Below are positions 16,907 through 25,235 of a stretch of 37,935 nucleotides of DNA, one piece after another (positions within the stretch are counted from its first letter, which is position 1; every line of letters begins with the position of its first letter). A program made the position numbers and the translations under genes. The stretch spans positions 1-37,935 of the forward strand of contig CAMAQR010000035.1 of assembly GCA_945860375.1 (NCBI GenBank), written 5' to 3'. The notes beneath the pieces were generated by a model that was not told the origin of the DNA, did not search any database, and worked only from the letters and a program-made list of their open reading frames with translations. Source of the DNA: Pseudorhodobacter antarcticus (GTDB lineage Bacteria; Pseudomonadota; Alphaproteobacteria; Rhodobacterales; Rhodobacteraceae).

Positions 16907-18280
16907 TTATCCGCGCCGCCCGCGATTGCCCAAAGCGGCAATTTCCGACATCCGCGCGCGCACTTGCTGTTCCGCGCCAAAGCCATAGCGCGCCCAGCCC
17001 AGACTGTCGAGCCGCAGCGCCTGCGCCTGCGCCGTCTGCCCCTGATTTTCCAACGCCTCGGCCTTGATCAGCATCAGCGTGGCCAGCAAAGCGGCATTTT
17101 CGGCGCGTTTCACAACCGGGATCGCACGATCCGCAAACGCGATGGCCTGATCCGGTTGCCCCGACGACAGCGCAATCGCGGCCAGTTGCATATCGACATG
17201 GGCGGCATGGACGCCCGCGCCGGGGATACCGCGATAGATGCGGCCAGCCTCGGCAAAGTTCTCCACCGCCGCCGCCGGATCATGCATCGTCAGCGCCCGA
17301 CCCTTGGCGTAATAGCTGAAAGCCAAACGGCCATCGCGCCAGCCCTGCGCCATCGCAATCGACAGCATCCGGTCGGCCGAAGAATTCCGCGCCCCCGGCG
17401 AAGACCTTGGCCCGAATGCACCCTCAACCGCCGCCACCCAAGACCGCGGGGCGATCTGATGGCCTGCGCCGCCCCGGCCTTCGCCCGCCGGGTTCAGCCG
17501 TGCCAGAAGGCCCGGCAGCTGTTTGGCCGCCTCGGCCTCGTTCATGCCGTTGGGCATTTCGGGCGCGTAATGCAGCCGCAGGATCAGCATGTCGAACCCG
17601 GTCAACACGGTGTGAAAGTTGTCGTCGTTGAAGACCGAGTCGGGCAAATGGTAAAGGTCGTTCAGCGGCCCCATCGCCTGCGCCAATTCCTCATGCAGAC
17701 AATCGCGCACCTCTTGCGGGCTGGTGTCCGAGGGGATGAAAATCGCCACATGGTCGCGCACGGCCAAGGTGGTCCAGTCCACATCGCCGCTTTTGCGTTT
17801 GGATTTGTATTCGGCAAAGGACTGCACCCGGGGCACCACGAAACAGGCCGCCATCGGCACCACGCGCTGCATCTGGGCGCGGGTCTGGAATTCGATGGTG
17901 ATCGATGGGTTTTCCCCCGCAGCCGCCGGACGGATGTCGATGCCAGCCTCGTTGCGGAAACGGTTGATCAGGCGCGACAATTCGGCAGAAGCCGTGCGGG
18001 GCACATCGCCCTTCAGCGCGACCGAGATCGGTCCGTCAAAGCGCGAGAAGGACGGCAAAGCCCGACCACTTTCCATACGAAATTCAAGGTCGAGAAAGTC
18101 GCGGGCAATGTCACGGTTGGACCGCGCCGCTGTCACTCTGGCAGAGCCACCAAACGCCTGCATTGCAGGCAACGCGACCCCTTGGGCACTGTCATTGGCG
18201 TAGCTTTTCGTAACCTCGGCCTGTGGTGCAGGCATACAGGCGGTCACAAGGAAAAGGGCAATCAATGGAATTCGGCGCAT
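16907..18280 (-). CDS. DUF2927 lipoprotein with TPR-like C-terminus
   Basis: I start at ATG 18280, giving 457 residues, MRRIPLIALFLVTACMPAPQ, a lipoprotein signal peptide with lipobox VTAC. The DUF2927 domain is recognised by the block around HEELAQAMGPLNDLYHLPDS and FNDDNFHTVLTGFDMLILRL. The glutamate in HEELAQ and neighbouring histidine give it a protease-like look, although activity is unproven. The C-terminal third contains short helical repeats (FSYYAKGRALTMHDPAAAVE, AIALSSGQPDQAIAFADRAI) resembling TPRs. It heads the minus-strand group ending with the M48 protease; the 741-bp region upstream should carry its promoter. Confidence 0.8.
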   Translation of the reverse strand: MRRIPLIALFLVTACMPAPQAEVTKSYANDSAQGVALPAMQAFGGSARVTAARSNRDIARDFLDLEFRMESGRALPSFSRFDGPISVALKGDVPRTASAELSRLINRFRNEAGIDIRPAAAGENPSITIEFQTRAQMQRVVPMAACFVVPRVQSFAEYKSKRKSGDVDWTTLAVRDHVAIFIPSDTSPQEVRDCLHEELAQAMGPLNDLYHLPDSVFNDDNFHTVLTGFDMLILRLHYAPEMPNGMNEAEAAKQLPGLLARLNPAGEGRGGAGHQIAPRSWVAAVEGAFGPRSSPGARNSSADRMLSIAMAQGWRDGRLAFSYYAKGRALTMHDPAAAVENFAEAGRIYRGIPGAGVHAAHVDMQLAAIALSSGQPDQAIAFADRAIPVVKRAENAALLATLMLIKAEALENQGQTAQAQALRLDSLGWARYGFGAEQQVRARMSEIAALGNRGRRG

Positions 18281-19021
18281 GGCTTGGCAGCTCACAGTCA
18301 CAGGGTGCAGGGGGTGGGAGCCCCCGTTGAGTTGGCGAAGCACGAAGGTGTGCGCGCTTTGACCGGATCAGAACCTCAACGACAGATGCCCCCGCACCCA
18401 CCATCAAAGCGCATCCTGACCCGGTCAAACCCCGGTTTACATCCGTACCAGCGGCCAAGGACGCCAGTGTCACACCCCGGAGCAGACCGGGGGCAACACT
18501 GGGCCGCAGGGCCCGATTGCGGAAGCAAAGCGCGCGTCCCACTGCGCCCCTGCCGCCTGTCGCAAACCGCGTGTCGAAACCGGGCCGCCCTGTGCTAGTG
18601 CGCACAAGACCCATGTTGCCCGCCATCTGCAGGGCCGTCCGGCGGCAGAACGCCGGGACCGCTGCGCCACCGCCCCGCAAAACCACCCCGGCAGGGGCAG
18701 CATTTGCAAGATGCGGTGTCTGGTGGTTCACCATCTTAACCCAATCCAACCTTTGGCTCACTCTAGGGGCGAGACAACAGGGATGGATTGTCGGTTTAGT
18801 GGCGCATCTGTGTCAATCTTTGGAATTATGCCACCAATGGCCGAATCTACCCATGGATGGTTTCCACTTGGGGAACGCCATATTTTCCCTTCGATCATCA
18901 CGCAATATGTCAGATTGTAACAAAAATTGGCATATGCGTGATTACATTGTGGCAAGACTGTGGCCAAACCTAGGCAATTGCGCCTGATTCGGGGAAAATG
19001 CGCAACAGTCCTGCCACCGCT
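18281..19021. other. 741-bp gene-free region with clustered hairpins
   Basis: No convincing coding sequence is visible. The GC-rich left part (18470-18700) holds several short perfect stems: CCCCGG/CCGGGG (18475-18492), GGGCC/GGCCC (18501-18514) and GTCCGGCG/CGCCGG-G-AC (18637-18659). The right part (18780-19010) is AT-rich, with TTGTAACAAAAATTGGCATA, and is promoter-like. Open frames on both strands have no recognisable domains and unnatural composition. It may contain the promoter and long leader of the DUF2927 gene, or a structured RNA. Confidence 0.4.
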
Positions 19022-19861
19022 TTAGCGTTGCCCCCGCGACATGAACGCAAGCCGTTCAAACAGTTGCACGTCCTGTTCGTTTTTCAGCAACGCCCCATGC
19101 AGACGCGGCAAAGCGTGTTTCGCATCGCGCCGCAGATCCTCGGGCGTCAAATCTTCGGCCAAAAGCAACTTCAACCAATCCAGCACTTCGGAGGTTGATG
19201 GCTTCTTCTTCAGCCCCGGCGTCTCGCGAATCTCAAAAAACTGGGTCAGGGCGGTCGTCAACAGCGCCGATTTGATCGCCGGGAAGTGCACGCGCACAAT
19301 GGCGGCCAAAGTATCGGCATCCGGGAAGCGGATGTAGTGAAAAAAGCAGCGCCGCAAAAACGCGTCCGGCAGTTCCTTTTCATTGTTCGATGTGATGATG
19401 ACCACCGGGCGATGCACCGCCCGTACGGTTTCGCCGGTTTCGTAGACATGAAACTCCATCCGGTCCAGTTCCTGCAACAGATCGTTGGGGAATTCGATGT
19501 CGGCCTTGTCGATCTCATCTATCAGCAGCACCACGCGGGCGGGGGCAGTGAAGGCCTGCCACAGTTTGCCTTGGCGAATGTAGTTGCGCACCTCATGCAC
19601 GCGGGCTTCGCCCAACTGGCTGTCGCGCAGTCGGCTGACGGCATCGTATTCGTAAAGGCCTTGCTGCGCCTTGGTCGTCGATTTTACATGCCATTCGATC
19701 AACGGCATGTCCAAGGCCTGCGCCACTTGCCGTGCCAGTTCGGTCTTGCCCGTCCCCGGCTCACCCTTTACCAGCAATGGGCGCTGCAATGTAACCGCAG
19801 CATTCACGGCCACGCGCAGATCTTCTGCCACGATATAGGCGTTGGTAGAGGCGAATTTCAT
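19022..19861 (-). CDS. MoxR-family AAA+ ATPase
   Basis: The 279-residue product has Walker A GEPGTGKTE (33-41), Walker B VVLLIDEID (110-118), sensor 1 VVIITSNNEKELPDAFLRRC and the MoxR insert region GLYEYDAVSRLRDSQLGEAR. The compact size and sequence fit the subgroup paired with CoxE-type VWA proteins (seen at 15509-16690). MoxR ATPases act as chaperones that assemble or activate protein complexes. The gene is separated from its likely partner by 741 bp plus the DUF2927 and small membrane genes, so the two may be separately transcribed. The start at ATG 19861 gives the normal N-terminus. Confidence 0.92.
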   Translation of the reverse strand: MKFASTNAYIVAEDLRVAVNAAVTLQRPLLVKGEPGTGKTELARQVAQALDMPLIEWHVKSTTKAQQGLYEYDAVSRLRDSQLGEARVHEVRNYIRQGKLWQAFTAPARVVLLIDEIDKADIEFPNDLLQELDRMEFHVYETGETVRAVHRPVVIITSNNEKELPDAFLRRCFFHYIRFPDADTLAAIVRVHFPAIKSALLTTALTQFFEIRETPGLKKKPSTSEVLDWLKLLLAEDLTPEDLRRDAKHALPRLHGALLKNEQDVQLFERLAFMSRGQR

Positions 19862-20032
19862 AGGGTTTCCAAGGTGCTGGGGCAGGGGTGGCCATCAACC
19901 TAACGCCCATAGGAATTTGTCGCAACCGCTAGTGACAAGCCCGCGCGATTCCGTTAGATGCACGCCCAAGCAGGAGCGCGCCATGATCAGAGCCACCTGA
20001 TCGCGCATCCTCGGAACATGGAGAGTGCTGCA

Positions 20033-20455
20033 ATGAAAGCCGAAACCTTTCTGCCCGACGATTATCGTCCTGCCGAGGGCGAGCCTTTCATGAATGAGAG
20101 GCAGCTGGAATATTTCCGCCGCAAGCTGGTCACCTGGAAGCAGGAACTTCAAAGCCAATCCGCCGAAACCATCGACAACCTGCAGGATTCTGGCCGCAAC
20201 GTGCCTGATATTGCCGATCGCGCGTCCGAAGAAACCGACCGCGCGCTGGAACTGCGCACGCGCGATCGTCAGCGCAAACTGGTGTCCAAGATCGACGCCG
20301 CCCTGCGCCGGATTGAAAGCAATGAGTTTGGGTATTGCGAAATGACCGGAGAGCCGATCAGCCTGAAACGTCTGGACGCCCGCCCGATTGCCACGATGAC
20401 GCTTGAGGCGCAGGAAAAACACGAACGCCGCGAGAAGGTTCACCGCGACGACTGA
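20033..20455 (+). CDS. dksA: DksA-type RNA polymerase-binding regulator with one cysteine
   Basis: I start at ATG 20033 because GGAGAG lies 7 bases upstream; the product is 140 residues. The coiled-coil tip motif DIADRA (Asp59, Asp62, Ala64) is intact. The zinc-finger region reads YCEMTGEPISLKRLDARPIA, with only Cys102; the other three zinc cysteines of E. coli DksA are replaced. A functional one-cysteine DksA is known from R. sphaeroides (RSP_2654 as I recall), so this is probably active. DksA enters the RNA polymerase secondary channel and, with ppGpp, controls rRNA and amino-acid promoters. A strong terminator follows. Confidence 0.9.
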   Translation: MKAETFLPDDYRPAEGEPFMNERQLEYFRRKLVTWKQELQSQSAETIDNLQDSGRNVPDIADRASEETDRALELRTRDRQRKLVSKIDAALRRIESNEFGYCEMTGEPISLKRLDARPIATMTLEAQEKHERREKVHRDD

Positions 20456-20491
20456 CCGCCTTGCGGGGTGACGCAGGATCAGACTAACTGA

Positions 20492-20516
20492 CGCCGGACC
20501 AAGGGTCCGGCGTTTT
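20492..20516 (+). terminator. terminator after dksA
   Basis: CGCCGGACC (20492-20500) pairs perfectly with GGTCCGGCG (20504-20512) around AAG and is followed by TTTTGCGTTT. It lies 36 bp after the dksA stop and just before the monooxygenase start at 20532. Confidence 0.85.
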
Positions 20517-20531
20517 GCGTTTGGGGGCGGC

Positions 20532-21713
20532 ATGGGCGTGGATGGGGCAGAGATCACAGTGCTGGGTGCAGGCGTTGCAGGCTTGGCCGTTGCGCGGGCT
20601 TTGGCCTTGCAAGGCGCTGCGGTTACGGTGCTGGAGCAGGCCGATGCCATCCGCGAAGTGGGGGCTGGCCTGCAAATTTCGCCGAATGGGGCTGCGGTGC
20701 TGCGGGCGTTGGGGCTGGGCGATGCGCTGACTGCGGCTTCAACCCGGGCCGATGCGGTGGAGCTGCGCGACGGCCGCGACGGCGATCTGGTGCTGCGGCT
20801 GGATCTGGCGCGGCTGCGACCCCAGCAAGGCTATCACTTTGTTCACCGCGCCGATCTGATCGACCTTTTGGCCAAAGGGGCGCGGGATGCGGGCGTCCAA
20901 CTGCGGCTGTTGCAACAGATCGAAGCTGTGGATCTTTCGGGCGACACCCCGCGCCTCGTGACCGCCCAAGGGGCAGAGTTGCGGCCGGGTCTGCTGATCG
21001 GGGCGGACGGTTTGCATTCCAAAACCCGTGGTGCACTGAACGGGGCTGAAACGCCGTTTTTCACCGGGCAAGTGGCGTGGCGCGCAATTATCCCCTGCGA
21101 ACCGGGTGCCGATCCGGTGGCCGAGGTGCATATGGGGCCGGGCCGCCATCTGGTCAGCTATCCCCTGCGTGGCGGAACCCTGCGCAACATCGTCGCGGTC
21201 GAGGAACGCAAGGCCTGGGTGCAAGAGGGCTGGTCGCTGCGCGATGACCCTATGGAGCTGCGGTTGGCATTTGAGCGCTTTGGTCCAAGGGTGCGCGGTT
21301 GGCTGGACCGGGTCGAGGACGTTTATCTGTGGGGGCTGTTTCGTCATGTCGTGGCCCCGGTCTGGACCCGCGCCATGGCTCAGGGAGGCGCGGCGATTCT
21401 GGGCGATGCCGCCCATCCGACGCTGCCGTTTTTGGCGCAAGGCGCGTCGATGGGGCTGGAAGATGCCTGGGTGCTGGCCGATTGTCTTGCCCGCTTGCCC
21501 TTGGCGCAGGCGTTGGACAGCTTTCAAACCAAACGCCATCCCCGGACCAGCCGTATCGTTGCCGCTGCCAATGCCAATGCGCGGGCTTATCATCTGTCGG
21601 GCATGCAGCGCAGTCTGGCCCACACCGCGCTTCGAATCGGTGGCACGCTGGCCCCGGGTCTGGCGTTGAAGCGGTTTGATTGGCTGTATGACCACGATGT
21701 GACCAAGGGCTGA
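20532..21713 (+). CDS. FAD-dependent monooxygenase (salicylate hydroxylase-like)
   Basis: The 393-residue protein has the class A flavoprotein hydroxylase pattern. The dinucleotide-binding fold is VLGAGVAGLAVARALALQGA near residue 10, the DG motif is LLIGADGLHSKTR around 156, and the GD motif is AAILGDAAHPTLPFLAQGAS around 290. The substrate is not readable: homologues include salicylate 1-hydroxylase and 6-hydroxynicotinate monooxygenase, but no aromatic-degradation genes are nearby. The C-terminal NARAYHLSGMQRSLAHTALR is typical of this branch. The start ATG follows GGGGGCGGC directly after the dksA terminator, so any separate promoter must overlap that terminator; read-through is possible. 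Confidence 0.85.
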   Translation: MGVDGAEITVLGAGVAGLAVARALALQGAAVTVLEQADAIREVGAGLQISPNGAAVLRALGLGDALTAASTRADAVELRDGRDGDLVLRLDLARLRPQQGYHFVHRADLIDLLAKGARDAGVQLRLLQQIEAVDLSGDTPRLVTAQGAELRPGLLIGADGLHSKTRGALNGAETPFFTGQVAWRAIIPCEPGADPVAEVHMGPGRHLVSYPLRGGTLRNIVAVEERKAWVQEGWSLRDDPMELRLAFERFGPRVRGWLDRVEDVYLWGLFRHVVAPVWTRAMAQGGAAILGDAAHPTLPFLAQGASMGLEDAWVLADCLARLPLAQALDSFQTKRHPRTSRIVAAANANARAYHLSGMQRSLAHTALRIGGTLAPGLALKRFDWLYDHDVTKG

Positions 21714-21750
21714 CGGCGCAAATCACCTCCGTGTCGGCGAGGGTCGGAGT

Positions 21751-22557
21751 TCAGGCCCGCAGTTCCACCCAGACCGGAACGTGATCCGACGGTTTGTCCC
21801 CGGCACGCACCTGCTTGTCGATCTGGCAATCGCGCAGCAAGTCTGCGGCCTGCGCTGACAGCAGCAGATGGTCGATGCGGATGCCGTTGTTGCGCTCCCA
21901 CGCGCCCGCTTGATAATCCCAGAACGAATACTGTCCGGCCTGCGCATTGCGGGCGCGGAACGCATCGGTCAGGCCAAGGTTCAGCAAGCAGCGAAAGGCG
22001 TCACGGCTGGGCTGCAGGTACAATGCATCGCGCGCCCAAGCCTCGGGTTTGGCCGCGTCCATCGGCTGCGGGATGACGTTGTAATCACCGCAAAACACCA
22101 GCGGTTCCTCGGTTGCCAGCAATGCGCGCACCCGCGCCTGCATCCGGGCCATCCACGCCAGTTTGTAGCCGTATTTACCCGCCGCAATCGGCTGGCCCGC
22201 ATCGTCAAACGCCACCGGATTGCCGTTCGGCAGGTAAAGCCCGCACACCCGCACCGCTCGGCTGCCCATCACCGTCGCCTCGATCCAGCGCGCCTGCGGG
22301 TCATCTTCGCCCTCTGGCAGACCGCGCACCACATCCTCCAGCGGCAGTTTTGACAGGATTGCCACGCCGTTGAAGCTTTTCTGGCCATGGGTTTCCACCC
22401 GGTAGCCCATGCCCTCAAACAATTCGCGCGGAAAAGCCTCGTCCACCGATTTGATCTCTTGCAGGCAGACCACATCGGGCTGCGCCATGGTCAGCCATGC
22501 GGGCAAAGCCTCTATCCGCGCCTTGATGCCGTTGATGTTGAATGTGGCGATTTTCAT
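21751..22557 (-). CDS. xth: exodeoxyribonuclease III
   Basis: From ATG 22557 the product is 268 residues. It carries the AP endonuclease/exonuclease III motifs: MKIATFNINGIKARIEALP, VVCLQEIKS with the metal-binding Glu, YLPNGNP, VFCGDYNVIP, the block NNGIRIDHLLLS, and the catalytic SDHVPVWVEL at the C-terminus. The enzyme cleaves abasic sites and removes 3' blocking groups in base-excision repair. An upstream frame extension is open but lacks family sequence. It lies 46 bp downstream of an unrecognised gene on the same strand. Confidence 0.94.
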   Translation of the reverse strand: MKIATFNINGIKARIEALPAWLTMAQPDVVCLQEIKSVDEAFPRELFEGMGYRVETHGQKSFNGVAILSKLPLEDVVRGLPEGEDDPQARWIEATVMGSRAVRVCGLYLPNGNPVAFDDAGQPIAAGKYGYKLAWMARMQARVRALLATEEPLVFCGDYNVIPQPMDAAKPEAWARDALYLQPSRDAFRCLLNLGLTDAFRARNAQAGQYSFWDYQAGAWERNNGIRIDHLLLSAQAADLLRDCQIDKQVRAGDKPSDHVPVWVELRA

Positions 22558-22603
22558 GGGCGCGGCCTTTGTTGTTCGCGCTGTTTTAAGCGCGGATGCC
22601 CGG

Positions 22604-23317
22604 TCAGGCAAGCGGTGCTACCTGTGCCGCCGCCAGCCAAAGGGCGTCCAGCGCATCAAGGGCTGCGGGATCAAATCGGGACACATCCTCCCAGTACCGC
22701 CCCGAGGGCACGAAATAGCCCAGTTGGGCCTCGTGCGCCAAAGCCGCATCGGCGGCGTCGCGGTCATAGGCCATGGGCTGCGCCCCTGCTGCTTGGGGCG
22801 GTGCCCGGCGTGGAAACAGCAACCGCGACGGGCCGTCCGACAGATTGACCATGGCGCAGCCCTGCATGGCCGCCATCACCATCAGCCGCGCCGATTTTGC
22901 CTCAAGGCTGCGCAGGGTGATGTCGGGGCGCAGCGGATCGGCGGTGCCCGCGCCATAGAAATGCGTCTCAGCATTCGCCGGGTAGTGCATGTCACAGCCA
23001 TAGGCCGCAATCACCGCAGGCCGCAATGCGTCCAGCGCCCAATAGGCGGCGGTAAAGGCCATGGTGGCCCCGGCATAAACAAAACCGCCAAAGGCATTCT
23101 GCGCAGGCACGAAATCGTCTTCGGTGATGACGCGCTGACCCGGCCCCGACACGGGCCGCCGTTCGGGCGGAAAATCCCACGGGTGGATCATCAGATCCCA
23201 GTCGCTGCGCACACGCCAAGCATTGTTGATCGCCAACACTGCATCAAACGGCGCGCGCGGCCAGTCGCGGGCCTTCAAGGCCATCGGGGCGGAGCCCAGC
23301 ATCAATACAGTCTGCAT
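22604..23317 (-). CDS. unrecognised conserved protein between erpA and xth
   Basis: From ATG 23317 (GGAAGG is 8 bp upstream) the 237-residue product reads MQTVLMLGSAPMALKARDWP. It has an N-terminal nucleotide-fold-like beta strand and glycine turn (VLMLGSAP), then AFDAVLAINNAWR-like sequence, DLMIHPWDFPPERRP, and VIAAYGCDMHYPANAETHFY. The pattern recalls proteins reporting or modifying glycans near glycosyltransferases, but the match is vague and I assign no function. There is no signal peptide. It is probably co-transcribed with xth. Confidence 0.65.
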   Translation of the reverse strand: MQTVLMLGSAPMALKARDWPRAPFDAVLAINNAWRVRSDWDLMIHPWDFPPERRPVSGPGQRVITEDDFVPAQNAFGGFVYAGATMAFTAAYWALDALRPAVIAAYGCDMHYPANAETHFYGAGTADPLRPDITLRSLEAKSARLMVMAAMQGCAMVNLSDGPSRLLFPRRAPPQAAGAQPMAYDRDAADAALAHEAQLGYFVPSGRYWEDVSRFDPAALDALDALWLAAAQVAPLA

Positions 23318-23386
23318 GTTCAAACCCTTCCGTGTCGGTCGGGCAGCTAGGGCGGTCAGGCGGAAAGGCCAGCCGCGAAGGCCACT

Positions 23387-23719
23387 TCAGACCGAAAAGC
23401 TGGTGCCGCAACCGCAGGAACTGCTGGCATTGGGGTTTTCGATGATGAACCGCGCACCGATCAACTCTTCGCTGAAATCAATCACCGCATTGGCCAGAAA
23501 CGGCAGCGACACCTGATCGACCAGCACCTGTTGACCCGCGCCTTCGATCACCAGATCGTCGGCCTTTGGGTCATCGAGTTTTATGTCATATTGAAAGCCG
23601 GAACAGCCGCCGCCCTCAACCGCCACGCGCAACGCCTGTTGCGCACCCGTCATCTCGGCAATCTCGGCCAGCCGGGCAAAGGCACGGTCGGTGACGCGGG
23701 GGGGGAGCATAAGGTCCAT
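23387..23719 (-). CDS. erpA: A-type iron-sulfur cluster insertion protein
   Basis: The 110-residue product has the HesB/IscA layout with the three ligand cysteines: Cys39 in VEGGGCSGFQYDIKLD, and Cys102/Cys104 in SSCGCGTSFSV. A-type carriers hand Fe-S clusters to apoproteins; the QYDIK and NPNASSSCGCGTSF wording favours ErpA over IscA, although SufA/IscA roles overlap. The start at ATG 23719 has AGGGAA upstream. It is divergent from the dGTPase-like gene across 74 bp, so one short region holds both promoters. No suf or isc genes are in view. Confidence 0.9.
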   Translation of the reverse strand: MDLMLPPRVTDRAFARLAEIAEMTGAQQALRVAVEGGGCSGFQYDIKLDDPKADDLVIEGAGQQVLVDQVSLPFLANAVIDFSEELIGARFIIENPNASSSCGCGTSFSV

Positions 23720-23793
23720 GGCATTTCCCTGTTCCTATGGGGCGATAACCGAATATAGGTTGGATATGTGGATACAACAAGAACGGCCTTGAT

Positions 23794-24957
23794 ATGCTTG
23801 CCTCTTTCGCCTGCCAACCTGATCAATCGCACGGCCGTTTGCACGATGAACGCATGTCGTCGTTCCGCTCGCCGTTTCAACGCGACCGTGACCGCATCAT
23901 CCATTCGTCCGCCTTCCGCCGCCTGAAACACAAGACCCAGGTGTTTGTCGAACATGAGGGCGATTATTACCGCACCCGCCTGACCCATTCGATCGAGGTG
24001 GCGCAGGTGGCGCGTACGATTGCCGGGGTGCTCTGCCTTCACACCGATCTGGCCGAATGCATCGCTTTGGCGCATGACCTTGGCCACACGCCGTTTGGCC
24101 ACACCGGAGAGGACGCGCTGGCCCTGCTGATGCAGCCCTACGGCGGCTTTGACCACAACGCCCAAGCCTTGCGGATCGTCACGCGGCTGGAACGCCACTA
24201 CGCCGATTTCGACGGCCTCAACCTGACATGGGAATCGCTGGAGGGCATCGCGAAACACAATGGTCCGATGACTGGCCCCAATGCCGACGCCAAACACGCA
24301 GGACCATTGCCTTATGCGCTGGCCGAGGTGAACGCGCAATGGGATCTGGCGCTGCACACCCACGCATCGGCCGAAGCGCAAGTGGCGGCCATTGCCGACG
24401 ACGTTGCCTATTCGCATCACGATCTGCATGACGGCCTGCGCTCGGGTCTGTTTGACGAGGCCGACCTGATGGAGTTGCCCGTCACTGGCCCCGCCTTCGC
24501 CGAGGTGGACGCGCTTTATCCCGGTCTGGACAAAATGCGGCGGCGGCATGAGGCGCTGCGGCGGGTCTTTGGCCGCATGGTCGAAGACGTGATCGCGGTG
24601 GCCAAGAACCGTCTGGAGTCCGCACAGCCGCAATCGGTCGATGACATCCGTAACCTTGGCACCACGGTGATCCGGTTTTCCAAGCCGCTTTATCAGGAAC
24701 TGAAGGCCATCCGCAGCTTTCTCTTCACCCGCATGTACCGGGCGCCTTCGGTGGTGGTGATGCGGGGGCAGGTGACAGAAGTGGTGAATGGGTTGTTCCC
24801 GATGTATCTGTCGCGCCCCGAATTGCTGCCCGCCGAATGGCGGCAGGACATCGAGGCGGCCACGTCGGAAACCGAACTGGCGCGGATCGTGGCGGATTAT
24901 GTGGCGGGGATGACCGACCGCTTTGCGTTGCAGGAAGGCGTGCGACTGCTGGGGTAG
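23794..24957 (+). CDS. deoxyguanosinetriphosphate triphosphohydrolase-like protein
   Basis: The 387-residue product is an HD-domain phosphohydrolase with FRRLKHKTQVFVEHEGDYYR, HSIEVAQVARTIAG, the HD pair in LAHDLGHTPFGHTGEDAL and the later DDVAYSHHDLHDGLRSG. These match the shorter Dgt subgroup widespread in alphaproteobacteria, which removes triphosphate from dNTPs and often needs a second nucleotide activator. Length is normal for that subgroup. In related genomes I recall argS following, but here an accessory transport locus follows instead. Confidence 0.9.
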   Translation: MLASFACQPDQSHGRLHDERMSSFRSPFQRDRDRIIHSSAFRRLKHKTQVFVEHEGDYYRTRLTHSIEVAQVARTIAGVLCLHTDLAECIALAHDLGHTPFGHTGEDALALLMQPYGGFDHNAQALRIVTRLERHYADFDGLNLTWESLEGIAKHNGPMTGPNADAKHAGPLPYALAEVNAQWDLALHTHASAEAQVAAIADDVAYSHHDLHDGLRSGLFDEADLMELPVTGPAFAEVDALYPGLDKMRRRHEALRRVFGRMVEDVIAVAKNRLESAQPQSVDDIRNLGTTVIRFSKPLYQELKAIRSFLFTRMYRAPSVVVMRGQVTEVVNGLFPMYLSRPELLPAEWRQDIEAATSETELARIVADYVAGMTDRFALQEGVRLLG

Positions 24958-25235
24958 CCGCAACGGGCGCAAAGCCGCTTTATGGCTTTATGGCATCGCA
25001 CCCGCGCCAGCCAGCCATAGCGGCAGATCGTTCATTGGGCAGTGTTTTGCGTCCCGGATCGACGCGGTGTCACGGCGGCGAAGAAAATCGGTCATGCGGC
25101 ATACATCCAAGCACCTGATCTGATCACCAATCCGACACACGATTGTGAAACCTTTGCAGGCCCAAGGCCTGCCCCCGTTTCGGCGCCTCTTGCCGCGGAC
25201 CTGCGTCGCAAAGGCTTTGGCCACCCGTCACAAAC
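24958..25235. other. gene-poor junction before the transport locus
   Basis: Between the dGTPase stop and the GntR stop I see no supported gene. A tandem 8-mer, GCTTTATGGCTTTATG, occurs near 24977-24992. A 78-codon minus-strand frame exists (24988-25224), but it has no ribosome site or recognisable sequence. Confidence 0.4.

Noticed and set aside
16871..18598. 575-residue plus-strand frame antisense to the DUF2927 gene
   Set aside because: It is a shadow of the lipoprotein gene and is rich in Arg, His and Gln without any motif.
18192..18761. 189-residue minus-strand frame upstream of the DUF2927 gene
   Set aside because: No ribosome site, no domain, and it overlaps the clear signal peptide region of the real gene in another frame.
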